DNA of 64,000 nt from an uncultured Roseovarius sp. (GTDB lineage Bacteria; Pseudomonadota; Alphaproteobacteria; Rhodobacterales; Rhodobacteraceae). Below the pieces are notes generated by a model that was not told the origin of the DNA, ran no database searches, and saw only the letters and a list, made by a program, of their open reading frames with translations. The stretch spans positions 1,416,366-1,480,365 of the forward strand of contig OX638333.1 of the NCBI GenBank assembly GCA_951812895.1, in the 5' to 3' direction. Position numbers and translations under genes: made by a program. This document shows positions 36,887-45,611 of this stretch, piece after piece; within the stretch, counting starts at the first letter, position 1, and each line of letters begins with the position of its first letter.

Positions 36887-39576
36887 ACCGTACTGTTGAA
36901 ACCATTCCGTTGACTGTAAACGGGCAAGCGGTGGAACTACCCGCCGATCCCGCGACCCGATTATCGGCGGCCTTACGGGAAATTCTGGAATTGCGGGGCA
37001 CCAAGGTTGGATGCGACGCCGGTGATTGCGGGGCTTGTACTGTGCTGCTTGATGGCGCGCCGGTTTGCGCTTGTCTGACGCCTTTGGCGCAGGTCACGGG
37101 GCGGTCAGTAACCACAATTGAGGGCATGGGGAATGCATCGCTTAAGCAAGCTTTCCTTCGCCACGGAGCAGCACAATGTGGGATATGCACCCCCGGCATG
37201 TTGATGGCTGCAACTGCTCTGCTTGCTGATAATCCAAACCCAACGCGCATGGAAGCAGAAGATGCTCTTGGTGGGGTTTTGTGCCGATGCACCGGCTATG
37301 CAAAGATCATTGACGCGGTGCTAGATACGACACCCAAAGCAGCCACTCCTCTGCCCAAATCGGGTGATGCGGTGGGGTCACGGATCGAGCGGTTGGATGG
37401 TAAATCTAAAGTTGATGGCACCGAAGTGTATGGTGCTGACTATTGCCCGGAGAGTGTATTGTTGGTTCGGGCCGTTCGCGCGCCATCGGCACCGATGGCA
37501 TTCCGGTTTGGCGACATTGATGCTTGGACTGCCATGCAGGCAGGCCCGGTACAGGTATTCACTGCCAATGACATCCCTGGAAAAAACTGTTTTGGTACCA
37601 TCCCACCCTATGCTGACCAACCGGCGCTGGCCGAAACACAGGTCAGATTGCGTGGAGAAGCGGTCGCGCTTGTCGCTGGTGATGCTGCTGTGATCGAGAA
37701 CATTGATTTGGATCGCTTTCCGGTCACTTGGGAAGCGCTTGACCCAATACTCCCGGTTCACTCCAACCGGCCTGATGACTGTCTGATTACGGGTCTGGTG
37801 CAACGCGGTGAACCAGAGGTTGCTTTGAAAGAAGCGACCCATGTAGCAGAGGCGCATATCGAAACGCCCTATATTGAGCATGCCTATATCGAACCCGAAG
37901 CCGGCGTGGCGTGGATGGATGGTGCTACTTTGGTTGTGCAGGCATGCACGCAGGCGCCGGTTATGGACCGGGATGACATGGCATGTATTCTGGCCCTTGA
38001 ACCTGAATATGTGCGCATTATCCCCGCAGCCGCAGGCGGCGGATTTGGTGCAAAGCTAGACCTCTCATTGCAACCGCTAATTGGTCTGATTGCCTTAAAA
38101 ACTGGCCGACCCGCACGGATGATCTATTCCCGTGCTGAATCCATGATGTCGACAACAAAACGCCATCCATCCAAGATGACCGGACGGGCGGGCATTGATT
38201 CAACGGGCCGGATCACCGGAATGGTTTTTGATGGTGATTTCAACACTGGTGCATATGCCAGCTGGGGACCAACGGTCGCTGGCAGGGTGCCGGTGCACGC
38301 GTCGGGGCCTTACTATACGCCAGCCTATCACGCAGAGGCGCGGGCAATTCATACTTACGAACCAATTTCTGGGGCCTTTCGTGGATTTGGCGTGCCGCAG
38401 GCGGCAATACTGCAGGAGACACTCTACGATGATCTGGCCGCGCAGGCCGGTATGGACCAGCTGGAATTCCGCCGGATTAATGCGTTGCAGGACGGTCAGG
38501 AAACTGTTTGCGGTCAGGTTCTTTATGGGGTCGGAATTGCAGCTTGCCTTGAGGCGCTAAGAGAGCCCTGGCAAATCGCTTTGAAATGTGCCGGAGAGGC
38601 AAATCGGCTTGAAGGCCACTATCGCTACGGAGTGGGTATTGCGTCTTGCTGGTATGGATGTGGCAACACCGGTTTGCCCAACCCCTCAACAATCCGCATA
38701 GGTATAACACCACGGGGTGAATTGTGCTTGCATCAGGGTGCAACGGACATTGGGCAAGGCGCAAATACCGTGATCGCTCAAATATGTGCAGATGCTCTTG
38801 GCGTGCCGATAGAACAAATCACCCTGATCGGACCGGATACCGCGCTGACGCCTGACTGCGGCAAAACCTCTGCCTCACGCCAAACCTATGTAACGGGCAA
38901 GGCTGCGTTACTTGCCGGACTGGCGCTGAGAAACCGCATTCTGAGTCTGACCAACACTGGTCCGGAGGCGCGGATTCTTCTGCGCGATGGAGTGATTGCG
39001 GTCACAGATGGCCAGGGAGAGCGGAGCATTGCGCTGGCAGAAATCACACCTGACGCAAATGGCTATGCGCTCGCTGCCGAAGAAACATATGATCCGCCGA
39101 CCACACCGTTGGATGAAAACGGGCAAGGATCACCCTATGCAGTTTACGGCTATGGCGCGCAGATCGCAGAGGTGCGTGTAGACACAACGCTTGGTACGGT
39201 AAAAGTAACCCGAATAACGGCAGCGCATGATCTTGGGAAAGTGATCAACCCGCTATTGGCCGAAGGACAGGTGGAAGGTGGAATTGCACAGGGTCTGGGC
39301 CTCGCGTTGATGGAAGAATATGTGCCGGGGCGAACGGAGAACCTGCACGATTACCTCATACCAACCACGGGAGACATGCCAGAGATCAAGAGCATCTTTG
39401 TCGAGGTCCCTGATCCCGAAGGGCCACTCGGGGCGAAGGGTTTGGGTGAACATGTCCTGATCCCTACAGCGCCTGCCATTCTTAATGCCATTCGCCACGC
39501 AACGGGGGCACGGATCACGAAACTACCCGCCCTGCCGCACCGGGTGCTGGCCGCGATCAAAGAGGCGGGTTCATGA
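36883..39576 (+). CDS. Mo-hydroxylase with fused [2Fe-2S] and molybdopterin subunits
   Basis: An 897-residue fusion. Residues 1-160 hold two [2Fe-2S] domains (GCDAGDCGACTVLLDG; CGICTPG; LCRCTGYAKI). From about 165 on is the xanthine-dehydrogenase-type Mo domain, with a Mo-cofactor segment AAGGGFGAKLDLS and the catalytic Glu in LGAKGLGEHVLIPTAP near the end. Such enzymes hydroxylate carbon next to nitrogen in heteroaromatic rings using water. Small and large subunits are usually separate in bacteria. The downstream reductase-like gene suggests a pyridine-like rather than purine substrate; xanthine dehydrogenase itself cannot be excluded. Confidence 0.88.
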   Translation: MNRTVETIPLTVNGQAVELPADPATRLSAALREILELRGTKVGCDAGDCGACTVLLDGAPVCACLTPLAQVTGRSVTTIEGMGNASLKQAFLRHGAAQCGICTPGMLMAATALLADNPNPTRMEAEDALGGVLCRCTGYAKIIDAVLDTTPKAATPLPKSGDAVGSRIERLDGKSKVDGTEVYGADYCPESVLLVRAVRAPSAPMAFRFGDIDAWTAMQAGPVQVFTANDIPGKNCFGTIPPYADQPALAETQVRLRGEAVALVAGDAAVIENIDLDRFPVTWEALDPILPVHSNRPDDCLITGLVQRGEPEVALKEATHVAEAHIETPYIEHAYIEPEAGVAWMDGATLVVQACTQAPVMDRDDMACILALEPEYVRIIPAAAGGGFGAKLDLSLQPLIGLIALKTGRPARMIYSRAESMMSTTKRHPSKMTGRAGIDSTGRITGMVFDGDFNTGAYASWGPTVAGRVPVHASGPYYTPAYHAEARAIHTYEPISGAFRGFGVPQAAILQETLYDDLAAQAGMDQLEFRRINALQDGQETVCGQVLYGVGIAACLEALREPWQIALKCAGEANRLEGHYRYGVGIASCWYGCGNTGLPNPSTIRIGITPRGELCLHQGATDIGQGANTVIAQICADALGVPIEQITLIGPDTALTPDCGKTSASRQTYVTGKAALLAGLALRNRILSLTNTGPEARILLRDGVIAVTDGQGERSIALAEITPDANGYALAAEETYDPPTTPLDENGQGSPYAVYGYGAQIAEVRVDTTLGTVKVTRITAAHDLGKVINPLLAEGQVEGGIAQGLGLALMEEYVPGRTENLHDYLIPTTGDMPEIKSIFVEVPDPEGPLGAKGLGEHVLIPTAPAILNAIRHATGARITKLPALPHRVLAAIKEAGS

Positions 39577-41030
39577 CAGAGAAACGCCGTGAACGTGAAG
39601 AAAAGATCCGGTGCGACGCCTGTCCCGTCATGTGTTACATCGCCGACGGTAAGATCGGCGCATGTGATAGATATGCCAATCAGGGTGGCCGCATTATCCG
39701 GTGCGATCCACTGACAATCCTTGATCGGCGCCTTGCTGACGGCGGCGAAGTGCGGCCGTTCCTCGGGCAGGATTGGGACGGGCAGGTGGTAGGAGACGAC
39801 GACTTGTTTGTTAGCGGCGTTGGGTCCGGCACCACCTATCCTGATTACAAGCCTGCGCCCTTTGTTGTCAGCCGAGAAGTTGATGGCGCAGATTTTGTAA
39901 CTGTCGTGACAGAGGCAATTTTTTCCTATTGCGGTGCGAAGGTTAAGGTCGATACCGACCGCCACTTGGGGGCAGAGACAGCAATCGTGCGCTGCGAAGG
40001 TGAAGTAATCGGCCATGTGACAACGTCTGAATATGGCTCTCAGATGTTGTCTCTTGGTGGTGTTGAACATCTTACAGGGGGCTCAAAGCCCGAAGGGCGC
40101 ATCACATGTGATGCGCTGCTGCGGTTGTGCAATTGCGAAGCGGTGGAACTCACCATCGACGAAGGTGCGACCGTCATCGTGCAGGCCGGAAAAGCGCCAA
40201 TTGTAGATGGTCAGCGTGAGGAACGGATGCGTGTCGGATGCGGGTCCGCAACCATCGGCATGTTCGCCTCACAATGGCAGGGGCTCGTGGATGAAGTGGT
40301 TGTTGTTGATGATCACATAACGGGTGTGGTCAGTGAACATCAGGCTGGCAAAGTGCTCGACTGGCCCGACACAGGCATTCGGATCAAGGGGCGGCGATCC
40401 ACTCCGGGGCGCTACTTCCAGGTGGCACATCCCGGACTTGGCTGGGGTGGTACGGATATCGAGGATCCCTTGACCATCCTCAATCCCTGGCTGGAGAAAA
40501 AAGGGGCACGACCCGGTTTGACCCTGTTGATGGTGTCAACGACGGGGGAGCATTCTGCTTATTACGAACTCGACCATGACCTCGTCCCGCAGTCAAAGCC
40601 GATGCCCGACGCATTGCAGCCTTCGGTCGATCTGATCGCTGAAAACTGCGAACCCGCACTGTGCACAGTGCTGTTTCAGGGGGGCGCCGGAGGGTCGCTT
40701 CGGTCGGGCGTGACCAGGAACCCCGTAAAGCTCACCCATTCGGTACAGGCGCTGAAGACCCATGTGACCTGTGGTGGTGCGCCGACCTATGTCTGGCCCG
40801 GCGGCGGCATTACGTTCACAGTTGATGTTACAAAACTGCCAGAGGGATCATTTGGTTACGTCCCTACACCGGCGTTGGTTGCACCTTTGGAATTTACACT
40901 GACACGGGACGATTATCGTAGTCTTGGCGGACATGATGCGTCTGTGCGAAGCGTGGATGATATCCTCGAAAAGGGTGGAGAGTATGGCGCTGAATTTCGT
41001 GTGGTGCCGTCGGGTAAAGGTAACACCTGA
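39573..41030 (+). CDS. 6-hydroxynicotinate-reductase-like iron-sulfur protein
   Basis: A 485-residue protein. It begins with a Cys cluster, Cys14, Cys17, Cys21 and Cys31 (CDACPVMC...GAC), suited to a [4Fe-4S] centre. The overall length and this N-terminus match what I know as 6-hydroxynicotinate reductase, which in Eubacterium barkeri reduces 6-hydroxynicotinate to 1,4,5,6-tetrahydro-6-oxonicotinate with ferredoxin. It overlaps the Mo-hydroxylase gene (ATGA), so hydroxylation followed by ring reduction is a natural reading. Substrate not proven: nicotinate is only one option. Confidence 0.7.
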   Translation: MTEKRREREEKIRCDACPVMCYIADGKIGACDRYANQGGRIIRCDPLTILDRRLADGGEVRPFLGQDWDGQVVGDDDLFVSGVGSGTTYPDYKPAPFVVSREVDGADFVTVVTEAIFSYCGAKVKVDTDRHLGAETAIVRCEGEVIGHVTTSEYGSQMLSLGGVEHLTGGSKPEGRITCDALLRLCNCEAVELTIDEGATVIVQAGKAPIVDGQREERMRVGCGSATIGMFASQWQGLVDEVVVVDDHITGVVSEHQAGKVLDWPDTGIRIKGRRSTPGRYFQVAHPGLGWGGTDIEDPLTILNPWLEKKGARPGLTLLMVSTTGEHSAYYELDHDLVPQSKPMPDALQPSVDLIAENCEPALCTVLFQGGAGGSLRSGVTRNPVKLTHSVQALKTHVTCGGAPTYVWPGGGITFTVDVTKLPEGSFGYVPTPALVAPLEFTLTRDDYRSLGGHDASVRSVDDILEKGGEYGAEFRVVPSGKGNT

Positions 41031-41872
41031 TGCAGAAAGCCCAGATATCATGGTTGCCAGATGGAAAACGTCTGCACCTGCATCACGGTCCGATTGATAT
41101 GATCGTGGACGTCACAGGACCGGATCGGAGGGCTGCGCTATGTCGGGCAGCGGATCGGTTTGAGAACTTACTGGATGAGCTTGTCATGGAGCTGCCACGC
41201 TTGAGAAGCGCGTTTGGGTCAGAGCTTAATGGCGAAACCGCAAAGAGGATGAGTGACGCTGTTGCTTGTTTTCCAACGGAATTTATCACGCCGATGGCGG
41301 CGGTTGCGGGGGCCGGGGCGGAGACAGTTCTGAACGCTATTTGTGACGGTCCCGGAGTGCACAAAGCTTATGTAAACAACGGCGGTGACGTGGCCTTTGC
41401 TCTTTCGCCGGGGGAATGCATGACAGCGGTGGTTGCCGCTGATCCGCCTGCTCAGGTCAGGATTGGGTATAACACACCGGTACGCGGCATTGCCTCTTCC
41501 GGATGGCGGGGGCGCAGTCATTCGTTAGGTATCGCGGATAATGTAACAGTACTGGCAAAATCTGCGGCGATAGCGGATGCGGCGGCGACGTTAATCGCCA
41601 ACGCTATTGATCTGCCGGGCCATGCCGCTATTGATCGCAGACCGGCATCTGAGCAGAGTCCGGATAGTGACCTGGGCGATCGGCTTGTAACGGTTGGCGT
41701 TGGATCGCTGACTTCTCAAGACATATCTGTGGCCCTGGAAAACGGCGCAAGCCAGGCACAGGACTTTATGGTCCGTGGCTTGATATCCGGTGCTGCTTTG
41801 ACCTTGAAAAATACGTTTCACCACGTTGGTGAGATCCCTCTTTTCCATCAGAAAGAACTCCAATATGCCTGA
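41030..41872 (+). CDS. UPF0280 (ApbE-like) protein
   Basis: A 280-residue protein with the look of ApbE flavin transferases: AYVNNGGDVAFAL (ApbE has VNxGGDI), RGIASSGWRGRSHSLGIAD, and ADNVTVLAKSAAIADAAAT. ApbE attaches FMN to proteins; UPF0280 members have no proven function. I see no lipoprotein signal, so it is cytoplasmic. It shares a base with the reductase-like gene before it and overlaps the next by 8 bp. It may mature a flavin site in the reductase or act as an enzyme in the pathway. Confidence 0.8.
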   Translation: MQKAQISWLPDGKRLHLHHGPIDMIVDVTGPDRRAALCRAADRFENLLDELVMELPRLRSAFGSELNGETAKRMSDAVACFPTEFITPMAAVAGAGAETVLNAICDGPGVHKAYVNNGGDVAFALSPGECMTAVVAADPPAQVRIGYNTPVRGIASSGWRGRSHSLGIADNVTVLAKSAAIADAAATLIANAIDLPGHAAIDRRPASEQSPDSDLGDRLVTVGVGSLTSQDISVALENGASQAQDFMVRGLISGAALTLKNTFHHVGEIPLFHQKELQYA

Positions 41873-42446
41873 CTTCACATTGCGGAAAACCGCTGTATTT
41901 ATTGAAGAAATTCATCATGATGGTGGCCCTGAACCGGCAATTCCCAGGCGTCGTGGGGCGGTTGCGGCGTTGGTCAGGAACCCCTTTGCCGATGGCTATG
42001 TGAACGATTTGCAGTCGGCCATGGATGACCTCAAACCATTGGGCCTGATGATGACTGAGCGGTTGATCGACGCGATGGGCGGGGCCGATGGTATTGACGG
42101 ATATGGCAAAGCTGCGATGGCCGGTGAAGCGGGTGAGTTGGAACATACGGCGCTGTGGCATGTGCCCGGCGGATATGCCATGCGCGCCCGATTGGGAGAG
42201 GCCAGGGCGATTGTGCCATCGTCGATGAAACAAGGAGGGCCGGGTACACGGATTGATGTGCCACTGGGCCATATCAATGCCGCCTATGTCCGAAGCCATT
42301 TTGACGGAATGGAGGTTGGCCTGCCCGACGGGCCGCGGGCGGATGAACTGCTTTTCATCCTAGCGATGAGCCGGGGCGGCCGGATTCATGACCGTATGGG
42401 CGGTCTGACGGTTGACGACGTGAAGGGGGAAGACGGGTTGCGATAG
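41865..42446 (+). CDS. PF06684 (DUF1185, 'amino acid synthesis') family protein
   Basis: A 193-residue protein ending a tightly coupled run. Typical segments are RKTAVFIEEIHHDGG at the start, RRGAVAALVRNPFADGYVNDL, and GKAAMAGEAGELEHTALWHVPGGYAMR. Known structures of the family show a variant of the Bacillus chorismate-mutase fold, and its reaction is not known. Cyanuric acid hydrolase/barbiturase domains are built on a related fold, so this protein is a candidate ring-opening hydrolase in the pathway. That is inference only. Confidence 0.8.
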   Translation: MPDFTLRKTAVFIEEIHHDGGPEPAIPRRRGAVAALVRNPFADGYVNDLQSAMDDLKPLGLMMTERLIDAMGGADGIDGYGKAAMAGEAGELEHTALWHVPGGYAMRARLGEARAIVPSSMKQGGPGTRIDVPLGHINAAYVRSHFDGMEVGLPDGPRADELLFILAMSRGGRIHDRMGGLTVDDVKGEDGLR

Positions 42447-42858
42447 AACCCATAATTCTGAAATCGTTAATAGCACCATCCGGTGCTAATACAGGGGGGT
42501 GATATCCGTACACCCCCTGTGCACCACCCGTACACCGCCGCGCTGCAGAATTTTGGCGAGCGAAATTGGTTAACGCGTGCCTGTACGGTGCTGTTGGAGT
42601 GTTTCAGCCCAAGTGAGCCCCGGTGAATCCGATGTGCACTGATGGCGGTTTTAAGGCATGATTTGCGACCTGAATTTTTTGGGTATATTTTGCAAGAAAG
42701 AAGCAAATGGTGAACTCAAAGACGCTGGTTTCTCTCGCATACCTGATTGCCTAATCAGCCAGAAAGAGTAACGTCATCTCTACACCCTCTCGCTGATGAA
42801 TGTTTCAGTAGCTGGGTGTTTCCGGATGGCTGGAAGCGAAATGAATGGGGGAGGTATC
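42447..42858. other. Intergenic region with the inverted iteron module
   Basis: A 412-bp gap between the PF06684 gene and the ureohydrolase gene. The first third is iteron module copy 2. The rest, 42578-42858, has no further repeat that I can see and ends with the ribosome site GGGGGAGG at 42847-42854. Confidence 0.6.
42466..42577 (-). repeat. Iteron module, copy 2 (inverted)
   Basis: Read on the minus strand: GTTAACC from 42574, then GTGTAC, GTGCAC and GTGTAC starting at 42535, 42524 and 42513 (exactly 11 bp apart), ATCACCCCCC from 42503 and ATTAAC from 42471. The spacings 39-11-11-10-32 match copy 1 (38-11-11-10-31). It begins 19 bp after the PF06684 stop. Confidence 0.75.
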
Positions 42859-43818
42859 ATGGGATCACATGGCTATGAAAGTGGGCGGCTTAATCTGCCC
42901 TTTGTCGGAATTTGTACCTTTGCCAAAGGTGAGTATGTGCCTGACTGGTCTGCGATCGACGCCGATGTGGCTGTTATGGGCGCGCCGTTTGATTTTGGCT
43001 GTCAGTGGCGGTCTGGCGCGCGGATGGGACCGCGGGCAATTCGAGAGGCATCGACGCTTTTCTCGTTCGGACATGGGGGTGCTTATGACTTTGAGGACGA
43101 CGTCACCTATCTGCCGGCAGGCGAGGTGAAAATCGTCGACATTGGTGATGCGGACATTATTCACACTGACACGATGGCCAGTCACGCCAACATTGAAACC
43201 GGTGTGCGCGCCATTCTCAAATCCGGCGCTTTGCCTGTGGTTTTGGGAGGCGATCATTCCGTCAACATCCCCTGCATCAATGCATTTGACGACCAAGAGC
43301 CGATTCACGTGGTTCAGATCGACGCCCATCTAGACTTTGTTGATGAACGCCACGGGGTGCGATTTGGCCACGGCAACCCAATGCGACGCGCGGCCGAGAA
43401 GGATTATGTGACGGGGCTCACCCAAATCGGAATCCGCAATGTGTCATCCACCGCCAAGGAGGGCTATGAACAGGCCCGCGAAATGGGATCCGAGATTCTG
43501 TCGGTCCGGCATCTGCGCAAGATGGGTGTGGATGGCGTTCTGGACCGTATCCCGGGAGGAAAACGCTATTACGTGACGATCGACATTGATGCGTTCGACC
43601 CATCCATTGCGCCGGGGACAGGCACGCCGAGCCATGGTGGATTTATCTATTATGAAGTGCTGGAATTGCTTGATGGGTTGACCAAACGCGGGGACATCGT
43701 GGGGGTTGATCTGGTCGAGGTGGCACCGGATTACGATCAGACCGGGTCAACTGGTATATTGGCCGCGCAGATCCTGATGAATTTGATTGGGCGGATTTTG
43801 CATAACCGGGAGGGCTGA
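42859..43818 (+). CDS. Ureohydrolase (agmatinase/guanidino-acid hydrolase family)
   Basis: A 319-residue binuclear-Mn hydrolase. Metal-ligand motifs are LGGDHSVN, IDAHLDF and TIDIDAFDPS, with the C-terminal Glu in VDLVEVAPDYD. It cleaves urea from a guanidino compound (agmatine, guanidinobutyrate or guanidinopropionate) or acts on a formimino substrate; the specificity loop is not diagnostic. The ATG at 42859 has GGGGGAGG upstream; an in-frame ATG at 42796 does not. It may belong to the upstream cluster or to the guanidine-related gene at 44613. Confidence 0.88.
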   Translation: MGSHGYESGRLNLPFVGICTFAKGEYVPDWSAIDADVAVMGAPFDFGCQWRSGARMGPRAIREASTLFSFGHGGAYDFEDDVTYLPAGEVKIVDIGDADIIHTDTMASHANIETGVRAILKSGALPVVLGGDHSVNIPCINAFDDQEPIHVVQIDAHLDFVDERHGVRFGHGNPMRRAAEKDYVTGLTQIGIRNVSSTAKEGYEQAREMGSEILSVRHLRKMGVDGVLDRIPGGKRYYVTIDIDAFDPSIAPGTGTPSHGGFIYYEVLELLDGLTKRGDIVGVDLVEVAPDYDQTGSTGILAAQILMNLIGRILHNREG

Positions 43819-44007
43819 TGCTCAGTGTTGTGAGTCCATGGATGATTGATGCGAGGGAGCTGAGACGACCCTCTTTGCTACTCTAGGCAGTAAAAACGGC
43901 AAGCGGACGTTCTTATCATTCCTCCGATCCCAGTTCAGGCGCTTGGTGACCTCTTCTATCCTGACCTCTGGTTTGAGGCAGGTTGTTACAGCATAAGGAC
44001 GTGTCAA

Positions 44008-44400
44008 ATGTCGACTGAGATTTCTCATACGGGCGGGTGTCTCTGCGGTGCGATCCGGTTCGAAGCAAAGGGTCCGGCACTCAAGCCTCATTCATGCTCC
44101 TGCAAGATGTGCCAGCGTCACAGCGGCGCCCTAACAACGTTTTGGGTCGAATTTTCCAAAGATTCCGTTAACTGGACCGGGCCCGGTGGTTCGCCAGCAA
44201 TTTATCGGTCATCAGACTATTCCAGCCGAGCGTTTTGCCAATCCTGTGGGAGTACTATGGGCGCTATAGATGATGCGCCGGTCGTTGCATTGTTGCTTGG
44301 CGTATTCGACAACCCGGGAAACGAGAAGCTGATCCCGGAAAAGCATTCCTTTAAGGACGGTTGCCCAACGTGGTGGCGCTTTGAAATCCGAATGGATTAA
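44008..44400 (+). CDS. GFA/CENP-V family zinc protein
   Basis: A 130-residue protein with the family zinc ligands GGCLCGAIRFEA and SCSCKMCQRHSG, and a later FCQSCGSTMG. The original member was called glutathione-dependent formaldehyde-activating enzyme, but most members have no proven activity. It is a lone gene with a strong terminator downstream. Confidence 0.9.
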   Translation: MSTEISHTGGCLCGAIRFEAKGPALKPHSCSCKMCQRHSGALTTFWVEFSKDSVNWTGPGGSPAIYRSSDYSSRAFCQSCGSTMGAIDDAPVVALLLGVFDNPGNEKLIPEKHSFKDGCPTWWRFEIRMD

Positions 44401-44541
44401 AGCAGACCAACGGGCTCATTCCTGTCACCTGACACTTTCAGGCTGGCAAAGTAGGTGAAATTGGAACTCAAACTACTCTGCGACAAATTTGCGGGTCGCC
44501 CGCTTCCCACGTGCGGAACCAAGGCCGAATACGGCTGAGCG

Positions 44542-44571
44542 ATCGCCTGACCGCGTTGGTGGTCAGGCGAT
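44542..44571 (+). terminator. Strong hairpin terminator after the GFA gene
   Basis: ATCGCCTGACC and GGTCAGGCGAT form a perfect 11-bp stem with an 8-base loop, followed by TTGTCATAGCTTT. It sits between two convergent genes and can serve both. Confidence 0.8.
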
Positions 44572-44592
44572 TTGTCATAGCTTTCGCGGCAC

Positions 44593-44617
44593 TCTGATAT
44601 TCTTTGGGAATATCAGA
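44593..44617. terminator. Second hairpin overlapping the stop of the minus-strand gene
   Basis: TCTGATATTC and GAATATCAGA form a perfect 10-bp stem with a 5-base loop. The right arm contains the TGA stop of the gene at 44613, which is unusual. There is no T-run. Confidence 0.5.
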
Positions 44618-45545
44618 CCGGGTCGCGGATCAGGCTTTGGCACATGCAGTGCACTCCTCCGCCGCCCTGGGTGATCATTGACAGGTCCGGATCATAGATG
44701 GTGAAACCGTGCGCCTTTAGCTTTTCCTTGAGCGTTTTGGAGCCTTCCGGCAGCAACACCCGGTCCTCTCCCAACGCCACCACATTGCAACCCAAGGCAA
44801 TGGTTTCCTGAAACGGAACATCGATGATTTCGATGTTCTTGGATCTGAGCCAGTCCACGATATCCGGGTCCGTACAGTCGAGGCAGACCGCGGCGAGTTT
44901 AGGTGCCAGCATCACGACCATCAGGTCGATATGCACATAGAACGGGTCGATATCGGCGAGCTTAACTTCCCAGCCTTCGGCCTCCATCCATCCGGCGATC
45001 TGCTTGGCGCCTTGCTCCATGCTGCGGCCTTCTTCACCTTCCCAGCCGATCAGCACGCAGCCCGGTTCGATCACGTTGAAATCGCCGCCCTCAAACGTGC
45101 CGGCGGTGACAAAATCGTAGATGGGAATACCGAGTTTCTGGTATGTTTCGATTGCGCGAAAGTTTTCACCGCGGCGCCAGTATTGCGCCATATGGGTGAT
45201 GATCGCGCCATAGGGTGTCATGACCGAGCTGTCGCGGGCATAGACCTGATAAGGCAAGTTCGGGTCTGGCGTGTGAGTGTGCACCTCGACGCCAGCGGAT
45301 TCATAGGCGCTGACCATTTCGGCGTGCTGACGCGCAGCAATTTTGGAATCAAAGCGAATGCCCCGACGCAGGGTTTTCTTGGAGACAGAGCTTGTTTCCA
45401 GCCAGCCGTAATTTTCGATAGGTCCCAGCAGGACCGAGCGCAGGGTTCCATAGTCGGAGTTTGCACCCCAGGAGTTTAGTGTTGGCGTGCCGCCATCTTC
45501 GCGCCGGACGCTAAGGGCGAACCCATCTGCTGCATCTTTGGCCAT
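44613..45545 (-). CDS. Arginine deiminase/amidinotransferase superfamily protein
   Basis: A 310-residue beta/alpha-propeller enzyme of the guanidine-modifying superfamily. It shows YQVYARDSSVM, TFEGGDFNVI, YVHIDLMVVMLAP (catalytic His) and a C-terminal nucleophile in QGGGGVHCMCQSL. Members are arginine or agmatine deiminases, dimethylargininases or amidinotransferases; sequence alone does not decide. The ATG at 45545 has GGAGGAGG upstream, and a longer frame is rejected. With the ureohydrolase 0.8 kb away it hints at local guanidine metabolism. Confidence 0.82.
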   Translation of the reverse strand: MAKDAADGFALSVRREDGGTPTLNSWGANSDYGTLRSVLLGPIENYGWLETSSVSKKTLRRGIRFDSKIAARQHAEMVSAYESAGVEVHTHTPDPNLPYQVYARDSSVMTPYGAIITHMAQYWRRGENFRAIETYQKLGIPIYDFVTAGTFEGGDFNVIEPGCVLIGWEGEEGRSMEQGAKQIAGWMEAEGWEVKLADIDPFYVHIDLMVVMLAPKLAAVCLDCTDPDIVDWLRSKNIEIIDVPFQETIALGCNVVALGEDRVLLPEGSKTLKEKLKAHGFTIYDPDLSMITQGGGGVHCMCQSLIRDPV

Positions 45546-45611
45546 GATTCCTCCTCCATCTTTCAAAGCTGACGCAGGCTGTTGCAGAGAGGGGGGGGAA
45601 GTCAAGCGTGC

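Noticed and set aside
39573-41030. Cyanuric acid hydrolase/barbiturase as identity of this gene
   Set aside because: It was considered because of the Mo hydroxylase next to it, but those enzymes are about 360 residues and lack the N-terminal Cys cluster; length and cysteines fit a 6-hydroxynicotinate-reductase-like protein better.
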